From: Micromussa lordhowensis
Lineage: Eukaryota > Cnidaria > Anthozoa > Scleractinia > Lobophylliidae
Direction of reading: 5' to 3'
Length of the DNA: 64,000 nucleotides
Assembly (NCBI GenBank): GCA_964020085.1
Contig: OZ026598.1
Coordinates: forward strand, 12,435,816-12,499,815
Shown here: piece after piece, positions 51,482 to 62,921 of the stretch
Numbering within the stretch: the first letter of the stretch is position 1
How the letters are laid out: every line of letters starts with the position of its first letter
The notes under the pieces: generated by a model
What the model saw: the letters and a program-made list of their open reading frames with translations, nothing else
Told to the model about the DNA's origin: nothing
The model's database searches: none
Made by a program: the position numbers and the translations under genes

Positions 51482-52529
51482 GCAGTGTTTGAGGACAAGC
51501 TTTGTTTAATAGCAGAGCTCCTGTGTGCCAAAGGCACGTGAGTGGAGCCCCATTCCTTAGACAATTTGGTAACCCATCGATCTCAAGAATTTTGCATACA
51601 TCTAGCCCAATACTTTCAAAAATAAGAGTAGCACCATTACTATAGGAACATGTTTGTTATTGGTCATCCATGTTATAATGAATTGACAGCTGTCAAAACA
51701 AGGTATCCACTGACCAATATCATGTGACCATATTGTGGGCTCAGTTTATGAGCTCACCAAGGTCGCATGTGTTTTTTAAGTTGACCGCTGACCCAATAGA
51801 CCCATTTCAGTTAATTCCCAGTCTGGAGGACAAAAGAATAAGATTGTTTTGCATTTGAAAGGTTTTGTTTCTCTCAGGGTAGAAAACAGCCATTGTTTGT
51901 CCTCCAGATTGGGAATTACTGAAATGGGTCTATACTGGTTTTTCCATTGGATCATGGGTTCAGGTTAGGTTATTACACTGGGGTGAGAAGGAGAGAGTAC
52001 GTGCAAAGGCGTATTTTGGCGCAAATTAAGCCCTGACTCGTTGTTCACTTTTCTTCCAACATATTCCTTGCACAATCGTATTTTGGAAAGTCCCTATTAA
52101 CGCATACTTAATTTCTGCCATGATGCTTAATGGTATGTATAGCTTGTTAAAAATTTAACCGGAAAAAAAAAGGAACTACGCGCCAAACAATTACAAGCTC
52201 ACAACTGATCATTTCTTAATTTTCTGATCCAAGAAAAATGAATCCTCTTTTTCCTTTGCAGTTAATTATTGCAATCGGGAGCTCTGCTTTTAGGCTTGGC
52301 TAAATCTATAATTATACGTGTAATTAGACTTGGGTTAGTGTTTAAAAGGACGGGGCAGCGGGTATAGTGTTACTGTTTCTCAAACTGATGTTCCATCATC
52401 AATGCGTAATAAATAACTTTTTTTACATAGCCCTGCAACCCCTTTGCTGGGATACCTTTTCCATCAACAGGGGGATAGTGGCCTTAGGCTGGACACAAAT
52501 AGCTTGAAGGTCAAGTGATATTGTCTTAC
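51481..52529. other. No gene seen; short inverted repeat
   Basis: GACCCATTTCAGTTAATTCC (about 51800) and GGAATTACTGAAATGGGTC (about 51913) are inverted copies about 100 bases apart, flanking CAGTCTGGAGGACAAA-like arms, probably a small fold-back insertion. Otherwise nothing was supported. Confidence 0.5.
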
Positions 52530-52660
52530 CAAGAATAGCTCTTCCATTCGGAATGTGACTTGGCTATCCTCAAAAGCCACTTCTGGAGTTACTGTCTCAG
52601 TTATTATTCTGCATAGCATTTTCCTGCATTTAGGGCACAGGCCTAAGATCAAAATTATCA
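52530..52660 (-). CDS. Exon-like segment with CPKC motif, product unknown
   Basis: Between a possible acceptor (TTTGATCTTAG) and a consensus donor (TTCTTG|GTAAGA), one phase reads LCPKCRKMLCRIITETVTPE and VAFEDSQVTFRMEELFL. The paired cysteines suggest a zinc-ribbon edge, as in some OB-fold (RPA-like) proteins carried by mobile elements. Neighbouring exons were not found and upstream frames contain stops. Confidence 0.3.
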
Positions 52661-52799
52661 AAGCACAACACCTAGCGATGCCCTATGTGATGGAAGTACT
52701 GTCATCTGGTCAGTACTTTGGGGAAAAAATCAACTCAATGTCATCATCTATTCCGTGAAATGCAAACATCGCCTTGTGGATGGTTACGTCTCGCTGACA

Positions 52800-53374
52800 G
52801 CTAAATAATGGAATACATTCCTGTCTGTTCCTGTCTTTTCAGTCATGACCACATTGGCCTCCCACAATCGATAGAAAAGAACAAGTATTTTCCATAATTC
52901 CTAGGTGCTTGAACCAGTTTCTGTGTTTTCAGTTCTTTAAGTTTGTTGACGCAGATGTCAAAAACTGACTGTTGTAAAATTAAATTAAGTACCAGCAAGA
53001 CTATATCTTTTTAAAAGTATTTAATTTTTATGATACAAATAGATATAATGGTCGAAATGTCTAAAAGGTTTATAAACAATGCTCTTTTATTGCTCTTGTA
53101 ATATTAACAATCCCTTTTTTTCAGTCACCTGGAGCAGACAGAAGGATTTTGCTCTTTGTCACACAAACCTTGTGGTTTTATCTCCTCCATTTATAATTCG
53201 TTGTAACTAATTTAGAGGGTGGGAACATCACTGAGTCAGCTTCATTTAAAAAGCCAACAGAGCTTTCTCAATTTAATACTTGTATTGAGATATCGTATTT
53301 AAGAAATATGTTAAATTTTGGCTAAGAAAATGTTATTGTTCTGTTTCAGAAAAGACGTTTACTTTAATTATTCA
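52800..53374. other. No gene seen
   Basis: AT-rich spacer without a supported feature. Confidence 0.35.
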
Positions 53375-53900
53375 AATGTCTCATATTTCAACCAAATTTT
53401 GTTCAACTTCCGACACTTTGTGTGAAGCACAAACTGGAATTACCCAAGCCAGTTTTTACATATGTTTTAGTACAATGCTTAAAGACCTTATGGCTTGAGT
53501 CTCCGGGTTAACCAAGGTGTAGCACATGCCTAAAATTTTAATCGCAACTCTCAGCTAAAATATCAATTTCTGTCGGTAAGAATAAAACGGTTCTAAAATG
53601 TTATCATTTGCTGTCCAGATTACTGCTAAGCTGAATATTCACCACCAAACTAGAAGTAAAACCCTCTATGAACTAATGCATCCGAAATACTTTAGCCCAC
53701 TTTCTTCCTTTTGCATGAAAAGCAAAGTTTTGAGAACGGCCCATTTCGTCTAAATTTTGGCTGTTTTAACTCACCGACGCCAAAAATAAGTTTTATCGAT
53801 TTTCTCCAAATTGAAGCGGCCTTTCTGAAAACAAACTACATCACGTTTAGCTACTTACCAATACCTCAGTTCTCAGTACTTACCAAAATTTCAGTTCTGC
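53375..53900 (-). repeat. Dispersed repeat, copy 2 (inverted relative to 30985-31560)
   Basis: Colinear in reverse complement with copy 1 over about 520-570 bases with moderate divergence, for example ACCAAATTTTGTTCAA-type and GTTTTGAGAACGGCCCATTT against AAATGGGCCATTCTCAAAAC. Non-coding. Confidence 0.75.
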
Positions 53901-54594
53901 TCGATTTTTATAGGCGTGATTGGCTCTTTATTGTAACTCGTGAATTGCGCATGCGCAACACAAATTATCATGAGTAATGGAAAATGTGGGTTCTCAATCG
54001 CTCGTTGGGCTGTAAACATTATGCTCGCGGCCTACTTTTAAATTCGGCCCCTCTTTAATTAAAATAATCTGTTTTAAAGGTCTAAATTAAAAGATCTAAG
54101 TTTAAAGAAGACTCGGCACCAAAAATGAGAACATCAAAAATAGTAAAATCAATGAGCAGCACAAGCTCTCACTCGATCCGGACTTCATTGGGATTTTACA
54201 GAAACGGCCACTAAACATAGCAAACAAAACGGCGACCAAAGAAACTTTTTGGCAGCAAGTTAATTTTGAGCGGCCGCTAAACACAACAAACAAAACGGCG
54301 ACCAAAGAAACCTTTTGGCGGCAAGTTTATTTTCTTTTTATCCCTCATTCCGCTATTGGCCTCTTTTCAGTGTATAGGACTGTCATTCTGTTTTGCAGAT
54401 AACACTGGCAAATGGTCACTACAAAAAAACTCACCTTGCGTCACCATGTTTTCGTGGTTTAGCTCACCTCGGCTAGCCCGGATAGCCTGGCACAAACCAT
54501 TTAAATCCCGCCTAGCTGGGTGCCCCGGGCAAGTAGACAGGGTGCCTTGGGTAGGCGGGCTACCCTGGGTGCTTCCATTATCACTACCAAATGT
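53901..54594. repeat. Unassigned stretch with a short direct repeat
   Basis: ACACAACAAACAAAACGGCG ACCAAAGAAACCTTTTGGCG-type sequence occurs twice (about 54214-54262 and 54284-54330). No gene was supported. Confidence 0.5.
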
Positions 54595-54960
54595 AGTTTC
54601 ATGGTCGTGAAAGGCCCATGAATCGTTTTTCAGGGGCTATGAATATTGCAATTTTCTTATTTTTATGGCCCCACTGAAACCCATAAATTTTTCATGAAAG
54701 TTATTTCATGGTTCATGAAAATCTTTTTCATGGCCATGAAAACTCGTCACTCATCCAGAACTGAAATTAATGGGTCACTAAAATCTGTTTATGGCCATGA
54801 AAAAAGTTAAATTTAATGGGTCATGAAACTATACCACTAGATTTCAGGGCCCATGAAATTGAAATGTTACTCAGAATCTGGCTAAACCTGAATTTAATGG
54901 GTCATGAAAGTATGTGTTCATGGCTATGAAAAGTCAGAAATATGAACCAAAATAAATTTT
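54595..54960. repeat. TTTCATGGCCATGAAA minisatellite
   Basis: About a dozen degenerate units contain CATGGCCATGAAA, GGGTCATGAAA or TTCATGGTTCATGAAA, i.e. the palindrome TTTCATGGCCATGAAA and its halves, spaced 20-40 bases. Same style as the other palindrome arrays in the window. Confidence 0.85.
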
Positions 54961-54984
54961 AATGGGGAATAAAATATACACCAA

Positions 54985-55200
54985 TACACTTCACAACACA
55001 CGAAGTCTACAAATGAATATATTTGAACTGCAGAGAAAAATATGAAGACATTGTTGATCATCATAGTTAATTACAAACAACTTAAGCAGTTGTGAAATTA
55101 AAGTCTGAAAAAAAATTCAGGCCTGAATGGGATTCAAACCTGTGACCTCTGCGATACCAGTGCAGAGTTCTACCAACTGAGCTATCAAGCCATCTGGGAG
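54985..55200 (-). mobile_element. tRNA-headed SINE
   Basis: Minus-strand head (55192-55121): GGCTTGATAGCTCAGTTGGT (A box), then GGTTTGAATCCCATTC-type B box, and a clover-leaf-like anticodon arm whose loop would read GGT. The body AGGCTTTAATTTCACAACTG and CTTAAGTTGT...GATGATCA follows toward 54985. I know this family as a common coral repeat. It is a retrotransposed pseudo-tRNA, since the acceptor stem does not pair well. Confidence 0.75.
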
Positions 55201-55244
55201 CTGGTCAGTACAATGTATGTGAATTCACATACTGACTCACATAC

Positions 55245-55438
55245 TTTTTCAGGCTTTAATTTCATAACTGCTTAAGTTGTGTGTATAACTGTGATGATCA
55301 ATCACATCTTCATATCTTTCTCCGCAGTTCCAATATATGGTCTTTCATACATTCATTTGCATTTTTTGTACATTACAAATTCACAATGTGACCAACTCAC
55401 AGTTGGCTTGATAGCTCAGTTAGTAGAGCATGGCACCG
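55245..55438 (+). mobile_element. SINE body piece and truncated SINE head
   Basis: 55245-55345 repeats the SINE body on the plus strand (inverted relative to the copy at 54985). At 55404 a new head, GGCTTGATAGCTCAGTTAGT, starts but is cut at about 55438 by the T-rich tail of a minus-strand LINE, so the LINE landed in the SINE. Confidence 0.65.
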
Positions 55439-56340
55439 TTTTTTCCCTTTTTTTCCATGGTAGTTTTAGTTTATTATTACTCAACTACAATACGATAAAG
55501 CTACTTACGTTACTTATAATACAACAAAGGTACTGTCACCACTTACAATACTAATACAGGTTCTTTATCCTTATCCTTAAATTTACATTTACATTTTTCT
55601 TAACTTGTAATTTGCAGCTACATAGATTATACCGGTAATAATTTTACTACCAATATGATTAACTTACAAGACTTAATTTCGGTAAAAAAATGGGAATAAA
55701 GAAACAAAGAGAACACAATACGGATTAGTGAAAGAATGAACACACTAAATGTAGGATAAAAAAGAACTAAAGAAAGTTGAAGAAAAGCAGAGAAAAAATT
55801 ACAAGATCTTTCCATATGTTCTATTAAATATTGTAATTTTGTTGTTTGCTATAGCAATTTCTCGCTGTATATTGATTTTTCCTTTAAGAGTGCTAGAAAG
55901 CTGTCAAAACAAAGCTCTTTTTCATGCAAGCAGCTATTATATATAGAGTACTTTGCTATAAGAAGGGCATAATTCGGAGAATAAATATATGTATTCCATA
56001 TTCTCAAAAATTCCGTATAAGATCATGCTGTTTGATAAAGTGACAGTTTCCTTAGTTTTACTAACCCGCCAGTTTTGAAATGAACTCCAAACAAGGATGA
56101 AGTTAGAGAGCAATTTAAAAACATGTGATCTATAGTGTGCCTGTCAGTCAGACATTGAGGGCATATATCATTATCGCATATTTTGGCTCGAAAGAGACTA
56201 ACATTAGTTCCAAGAATATTGTGAATAATCTTGTATTGAAATATTGTTATCTTTAGGTCACTCTTTATTTGAATGGCAGTTCATAAACTCCGTGACTGTT
56301 TTCCTGAGTAAAACCGTATCTTAAGATTTGCTTTCCGCGG
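55439..56340 (-). mobile_element. Tx1/L1-like LINE C-terminal fragment
   Basis: The minus strand reads, from about 56250, FSLFRAKICDNDICP, DRHTIDHMFLNCSLTSSLFG, YQTAWSYTEFLRIWNTYIYS and CLHEKELCFDSFLALLKEKS. The first part is the Cys-His tail (C..C...H...C-like) of Tx1-like RT ORFs. A poly-T run at the left edge (poly-A on its own strand) marks the 3' end at 55439. 5' truncated. Confidence 0.7.
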
Positions 56341-57044
56341 TAGGGGCTGAAAAGACGTTTTTTAACAAAGCAGAGTATACAGTTTTGGCGGAGATTGTGT
56401 TTGGGCTATTTTTGTTTTTGTTGTTTGAAGTTTGTGAATAATTTTTTTGTTTTACTATTTCTGACTTCCATTGGATAGGGATAGAGATTAATCCAATATA
56501 GAGAGTGAAAGCAGAGACGGCCCAGACGTGCAATATGATTAATATGCTGACATAATGCTATTGGCGATTACGTTACAATTTTTTCCGTTTATAAGGCAAT
56601 GTATGAGAATGCTGCGAAAATTGTTTAAAAGTGCTACGAATAGAAAGTAATTTAATAAAAGTGGCTTACCTTGTGTTTGCATTGCATTTTTTTTCTCTGT
56701 TTCTGAGTTCCTGGAGGCTGTTTAGAGCCATTTCGGCGAATTTTAATTTCTGGCGGTTTGCTTCCCTTAAAGAAAAACTAAAGGCTGGCAACTCACTGCC
56801 GGTCACTCGCCAAACGGCCCGAACTCAAAGCTCCGTAAATTCAACAAAAATGGTCTAATCTCGCCAAAATTTCCTCATGGTAGCCGTAGATAACTCTTCT
56901 TTCCATTCGCTTTCTCCCAAGGTTCCAATATTTATCTTAAACACCCGAGAATCGCTTAACGACCGCGCCATCGTGACAAAGTCGCCTCCAGCCATCGAGA
57001 GGCACAGGGCAATTTTTTATCATTCAAATGGCACGGTCAATTTG
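56341..57044. other. No recognised gene
   Basis: Possible upstream part of the LINE and unassigned sequence; short plus-strand frames at 56631-56858 and 56877-57074 are unrecognised. Confidence 0.35.
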
Positions 57045-57215
57045 AATGATAGAAAATTTAAGTTGTGTGTATAACTGCGATGATCAATCATGTCTTCATA
57101 TCTTTCTCTGCAGTTCAAATATATGGAACTTTTTTCAGGCTTTAATTTCACAACTGCTTTAGTTGTGTGTAAAACTGCGATGATCAACAATGTCTTCACA
57201 AGAAAAGTCTTCCAG
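57045..57215 (+). mobile_element. SINE body, two partial copies
   Basis: AAGTTGTGTGTATAACTGCG ATGATCAATCATGTCTTC occurs at 57060 and again, slightly altered, at 57160, each with the AGGCTTTAATTTCACAACTG or GCAGTTCAAATATATGG flank. Both match the bodies at 54985-55345. Heads are absent. Confidence 0.65.
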
Positions 57216-59989
57216 CCGCTAAATCAATATTTGAAAAGATTGCATAATAACTCCATAAGAATATCTCATTAAGAAATATATTCATTGCACTCAGTAATAT
57301 CTTTCTGTTTGAAAAAGGAATCATGAAATTTAATAAGATGAAGATGCCATTATACACATTTATAATTATTTCCAAGTAAAAATGTGATTAAAGGACACTC
57401 AAAAAGTGAGGAGAATGACCTCAGCTGACCACTCTCCTTCTTGTATGTATCTTTAACTGATAGCACTACTACCAGTAGCCCTTGAAATAACTGAGATTTG
57501 ACTGCCGGGTATCTACATGTAATCTTTTGAAAACAATTCCCTGCTGCCAGATCTCTAGACACAGTGTTCAAGCAATTGCATTGTACTCTTGAAAATATTG
57601 TCTATTCACTGATTCCTATTAAAAACCTAATTGTAAACTTTTAAATACTGGAATTGTGGACATGATAAGGCCACAAGGTTAAAGGACACTCGAGTTTTGT
57701 GTCATGACCATAAGTATACTTCATCCTTCTCACAAAAAAGGATGATTATTTTCCACCTCCGTAAGAAGAAAATTCTTTGGGATAACTGTGCGCTTCTACA
57801 AATGATTTCTGAATACTTTTCAGCCTGTGACAGGTCTCTAAATTGTGTAAAGATCTGTAAAAAAAGGCCGATTTCTGTAGTCGAATTCGAACATGCCAGA
57901 CACACTAGCAACCTCGTGCCAAGAGTCTTCGTTCCCCTTGGGAAATAAGCGATCCTGGAGGTCCAAAGATATCGGACACATGGCTCAGTTGAGTTGCTTG
58001 TGTTTTTCTTTAGCGTGCAAGGGTACCTGGTTTTTTCTTCTCTTGTTTCATGTGCAAAAAGAGAAAAACAAGAGCCAAAAAAACTGAATGCTCTCGCAGG
58101 CTTGTTTTTTTTTGGAATCATTTTCATTATTTTGAAAGCCAATGAAAATGAAGGCTGTAATGGAACTAGATATTCTTCGCAGTGGATAATGTAGAAAACT
58201 TGTTCATTCTATATTCTTCACTATTGGGCTACGTTGGTTATATGTACATGAGCTGGAAGTCTGTCTTGCTCTTTTTGCTGAATTTTCTCTACTTTCTCTC
58301 AACTAAGGAAAATAAGCCTCATTTCCTTGTTGCAACTTGAAATGAAAATGCCACCTAGATTTTACATTTCATGGAATCTTTACATCGGATACTTCCGTCA
58401 AAAACGCAGTGAAACTGTCCTTGTACGTCCTTATATGCAGAACCTGAAAATTACATTTTACAGCAAAACTCAAAACTTGTTTCCGTTTATCTCATTTGAT
58501 AAAGAGAGAATGATTAATTCATTAAGACAGTAGTGCTGTGATTTTTCAATATTTACAATGCTAGACAGTAAATTTCACTTTTCACCCACATTTACTGCCA
58601 ACTATTTCTTGGTGAACCAGAAACAAAAATGATAAATGTTTAAAACACATGACGTCGTCCACCCTTGTCAAATATACATGTAATAGCATGATTGTTTCAA
58701 TTGTAATGCCTTCTTATCCAACTTTGGTACTCAATATTAGCAAACACTGAACTACTGCTCATACTCCAAATATGAAAATCAACCGCAATATGACTTTAAT
58801 CAGATAACATTAAACATAAACCAAAACAATATTTAATTCATCTGTTCAATTCACGAATTTGCTCACAGAGCAATTAATTTGTGAATTGCATAACCAAGGT
58901 ACAATGTATGGGTAGTAGTGTTGGATCAGATTATTTAATTAGAGTTGGTCGATCATACATTAACTTCCCATTGCAATTCTGCTTTTTTGTGGGCACATAC
59001 GCTTTGGAAAATCGTTTGGTCTCCATTCATTAGGCACTACATGTAATTTTAAGCTGTGTAATTGATAAGCGTTCATTTATGGTTTCCTGTGGAAGGTTAC
59101 ATATATCATTTGACATCTTCAAGTCAACATATAACGTAGCTGTGTGTGGTACGCTAAAATGGAACTGTTTGTTTTATTTATCGATCAGGAAAAGTGTTAC
59201 TAGCAGCTAGTTTTAATTCTGTGTTGAAATTTCCAGTTCATTTGTTTGTCGGAGAAAGTGTTAATCTCAGTTGTTTGGGTAACGTAGATGTTGCGAAGGA
59301 GACTAGAAAACGGTCATGAAAATGTTGGCTTGTACCAACATTGTCTTGCAACATTGTTAAAACAGTGTCTGATGTTATGTGACCTTGCTGTTTTGTTGTT
59401 GCTCGACTCTTATTCACAGCCTATTGTAATTTGTTGTCCAAACACCGCGTAAAGCTGCAAGAACTCAATCTAGCTGCTCTGAGTCATAAACCAGACTAGC
59501 TTTTGTCTTCAGTCAACAAGAAAAACATGTTGGGCACCCTTAAACGGTTTTTAATTAAACAACGGGACATTTACAATGTAGAGTGACTCAGTTGAGAATG
59601 AGTTAATCCATTGGCGCAATACAGTCCATGTGGTGTCAACAAAAAGGCTTCCCAGTTTGTGTACAACATGTAGTATGCACGAAAAATCATTCAAGATTGA
59701 GATAGAAAAGAGATCAAAAGAAGTAATCACTTGGGTTTCCTCATATTTTTTGTAAAAGACTGCTGTTGTTACAATTAAAGCCCGAAATCAATAATGTAGC
59801 TCATAACTAGAAAAACCTGTAAGCCACACATGTCCTTAATGCGGACCTAATTCTTATGAAAAGAGTAATTCCATATTATGCAATTGTTAACTCATGTCAA
59901 TCATCATTCACTCAAAAATTCCCGGGTTTGCATATAGATCATCTTGATTTGTTCTTGTAGTATCTCAAGGGGTGTGTTGTTTATTTCAG
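57216..59989. other. Mostly non-coding; possible introns of the gene at 59990
   Basis: A 68-codon open frame (58327-58533) and a hydrophobic reading at 58200-58310 were considered but cannot be joined by matching splice sites. GTTAAAGGACACTC repeats near 57388 and 57680. No RNA gene was seen. Confidence 0.35.
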
Positions 59990-60672
59990 ATTTTATGCCT
60001 TCACGCAGTTTACAACTCAGTTGAATGATCCAGAATATGGTAGGTATCATATTTCTGTGGAGTAAGTCAAGAACTGATATTTATTCTGTGTGTTTATACA
60101 GTCTTTATGCAACTTTTAAGGTACAGCTACCTATAATCCTGCCTTGAAAATCTATAATCTGCTGAAACCTTTGATAATTGCTATAATTACTGTGCTCAAG
60201 ATAACATAGCTTAAGCTTGCATTGGATCTTGGTACATTTATTAGATATTTAGTGACACACATTAGAGGTGAAGAAATGAGCTAAACTCAGCTTTCATGTC
60301 GTAGACAACGATGTCTGCATTAGCAAAGTGTTGTAGTAGAAGTTGGGTTTAATACAGGCAAATTCCTCCCCACCACACCCCCTCCCATTTGCAGATGCAT
60401 ACCATGCATATACATTCACTAGCTTATGGAAATGCATGTATGACTCCCAAAATGAAACAGAAGAAATTGGCCCTTTCTTACACAGAGTCTTTCATTTAAA
60501 AAATTATTTCTTGAGTTCTGATGAGAACTTTTCCGTGACTGAATGGTCAACAAAACCAAAAAAGAAAAGCCTAAAGCCTGACTGTGATCTTTTGGTGAAA
60601 GAAAGAGAAGTAACCAGACTCAGACTCTTGTGGCTGCTTTTCTTAAGGTTTCACTGGTTGTGCCTTGTGTGA
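59990..60672 (+). CDS. Two exons of an unrecognised gene
   Basis: Exon 59990-60039 follows a good acceptor (TTGTTTATTTCAG), reads FYAFTQFTTQLNDPEY in the only open phase and ends at a GTAGGT donor. The next exon starts at 60395 after a strong pyrimidine tract and ATTTGCAG. It keeps the phase and reads AYHAYTFTSLWKCMYDSQNE, IGPFLHRVFHLKNYF, then TKPKKKSLKPDCDLLVKERE, open to a stop at 60670-60672. The matched phases and strong sites make a real gene likely. Upstream exons were not found, and the last exon may end at a donor before the stop. No family recognised. Confidence 0.45.
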
Positions 60673-61425
60673 AAGGAATTGTTAAACTTGGTTCAAGCTT
60701 CTTCAGGCTTCTTGTTTTGTTAATGCTGGTGGGTTGTTGATCAAAGTTCTTGAGAAGGGAGCTTGTCTTTCTCACCAAATTATTGGGTTAATGGCAATGT
60801 TTCTCTTTGTGGATTGTGTAGATGGTACGTAGTGTGTTTTGTAAAATTCTGCCCGCACTGGTCAACCAAATGAAACCTGAATAGTCAGCTACTGTGCAAA
60901 GGTCGATTTACTCGATTGACTACACAAGCTACAAATGTAGACTGACATTGTTCAGCTCATAGCCTTATGGGTCTTTCCTCTCAAACCTACATAAATTACA
61001 TATTGAAATGACTGATTTTGGGCATGAAAAACGTTTTTGTCAGCCGCGTACCATTTTCGTTTTGCTTGCAACAAAAAGAAGTTTCCAAACTCAGTGTTCT
61101 CATTTAGAACTAGTTGCCATCACAAGACTTAATTACTGGCCCTGTTAGGATGGTTCCTGTCCCCTGTCTGAGTTTCTAACCTTTTCATGTCATAATTTTC
61201 TGAAGGTTTGCATTTCGCTGTCGTAATTTCATCCAAAGCTACTGATATGATTAACGTAAATGCACTCTCCCAATAGCCCTTTTTACAGTTCCCGGCGCCA
61301 TATTGGATTAGCAACCGCGCAAACACGATTGCGAGGCTGCCGGTGACCCAGCGAAAGCTTCAAACAGACGATTCAGTGATATTTTACGTGTGAGTCGACT
61401 TTCCATTTTATTTTCTTACCACAGA
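60673..61425. other. Spacer and possible left end of the ISL2EU-type element
   Basis: No gene. A GCCCTTTTTACAGTTCCCGG and GCGCCATATTGGATT segment at 61278-61310 looks like the start of an element-type promoter region, but its partner terminus would lie beyond the window. Confidence 0.3.
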
Positions 61426-62423
61426 ATGGTTCTGAAGTTCAGAGATAAAAACATATCGTCGCTAGATGATATACAAAAGCTTACAGCCAAAAATCTTCGA
61501 GAAATTTTAAAGTCTCACGTAGAATCGGCCGGGGGAACAAATGCAGATTTAGTTTTAAAAGCCTTCGCGTTGCTGATGCGAGACGTCATTCCATCGGCCA
61601 ACAACGGGGAGAACGAACCAGCACTTCCAGCAGAGGAACAGAACGACAGCAGTTTTTAATATGAAGCGACTGTGAGGCGCATTTCTGCTCTTGGAAGGTC
61701 AAGCGATCTTCGGCATTTACCGGAGATGAACTTTATTCAACTTTATGACTATATATCTGGCGGTATCTACGCGCAAATATCAACACATCGTTCTTAAAGG
61801 TACTCACTACAAAAAAACTGAAATCGTACCAGTTTGTTTTTTTCGAAGGAAATGTCAAAAAGCTAGAAAGCAAACGTTTCGAGGACAAAACTTACGTAAA
61901 AGCGAATGTTCTGCCTTCAATGAAGAGAACACCCTACAAAGTTGTTGTCGAGTTCTCACCTACTTGTGATGTCCTACGCAAAGCCACAAAACTTTTTTTG
62001 GAAAAACTTAGCGATGGTACAATCAGGCTAAAACGAACACATGACTATTACATTCAAACGCAGGGCCAACTATTTGTTAGTTCAAGTCTAGCCTTAAAAG
62101 GGATTGTTTTCGTTGTCTATTTTGGAGATGAAATGCCTTTATTCAAAGAAAACACCTTCTTTGAAAGAAGCCATTGGAACCAAGAGCTTCTTCCAAAGCT
62201 TGAATATTTTTTCAAAAGGGCTCTTTTCCCTGAAATGGTTACAAAGAGAGTTCAGAGAGGCAAGCTTTTATACCTTCATGGTAGATGGGCACCATATGGT
62301 CAATATCCATGCACAGCAAAAGGCCTGAAATTAACATTTAAAAGAGCTGTGACACTTACACTACAGACTTTGCTTATTATACTTGAGCCCATATTTGAAA
62401 TTCTGAAAGAGTTACCCTTTTGA
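61426..62423 (+). pseudogene. ISL2EU-type accessory gene (SAP / YqaJ nuclease), broken and internally deleted
   Basis: ATG at 61426 opens MVLKFRDKNISSLDDIQKLT and a SAP-like helix pair (LREILKSHVESAGGTNADLV). An in-frame TAA (61657-61659) is followed by YEATVRRISALGRSSDLRHL. Frameshifts near 61755 and 61817 lead to STRKYQHIVLKGTHYKK and then to the long frame 61920-62423: MKRTPYKVVVEFSPTCDVLR, then directly TIRLKRTHDYYIQTQGQLFV and HWNQELLPKLEYFFKRALFP. The latter is the C-terminal part of a YqaJ/lambda-exonuclease fold. The zinc (SWIM-like) region and YqaJ N-terminal half expected between them are missing, so the nuclease is dead. Such a gene accompanies ISL2EU transposases. Confidence 0.75.
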
Positions 62424-62921
62424 GACCTTATGTTGCTGTTACATGTACTGTACATGCAGAACAAACTCTACCACTTGTTCTTGTCTGCATTCATGGAGAA
62501 TTATTAATATTTCAGTCCCTGCAGGGCTCGGGATGACAAGTCAGATTTAATGCAGTTTTCAAAATCAATGTAATCACACTGGCCAATCATAAAGGGCTCA
62601 GACTATCCCATATGCTCATCAAAACTCTAAGCAAATACAACAAATAGACCTCATTTAACGCAAGAAGAAGTTTTGTATTATGTTCATTACAAAATCAAGT
62701 CAAAAAATGTCATTCTTTCCCCATAATAAGTGGCTTGTGCAAAGTAAATTTTAAATGGACTGAGAGGCCATTTTATTTATGCAGATATTTTTGTCCAAGA
62801 AGTTTTGTATCATGTTCATTACAAAATCAAGTCAAAAATGTCATTCTTTCCCCATAATATTTGATAGTAATTTATCAATGATGACAATAAAGCTCTTGGC
62901 CAGTTCTAACAGAAACCATTA
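62424..62921. repeat. Convergent intergenic region with a 67-base direct repeat
   Basis: AAGTTTTGTATTATGTTCAT TACAAAATCAAGTC and following bases occur at about 62668-62730 and again at about 62800-62862, 137 bases apart. AATAAA motifs exist for both strands (plus about 62887, minus about 62772), so the two convergent genes have partly overlapping 3' ends. Confidence 0.75.

Noticed and set aside
55121..55192. Functional tRNA gene
   Set aside because: A and B boxes are present but the acceptor stem pairs poorly and the head is fused to a repeated SINE body.
58200..58533. Membrane-protein exon
   Set aside because: Hydrophobic reading and a 68-codon frame exist but splice phases do not connect and no family was recognised.
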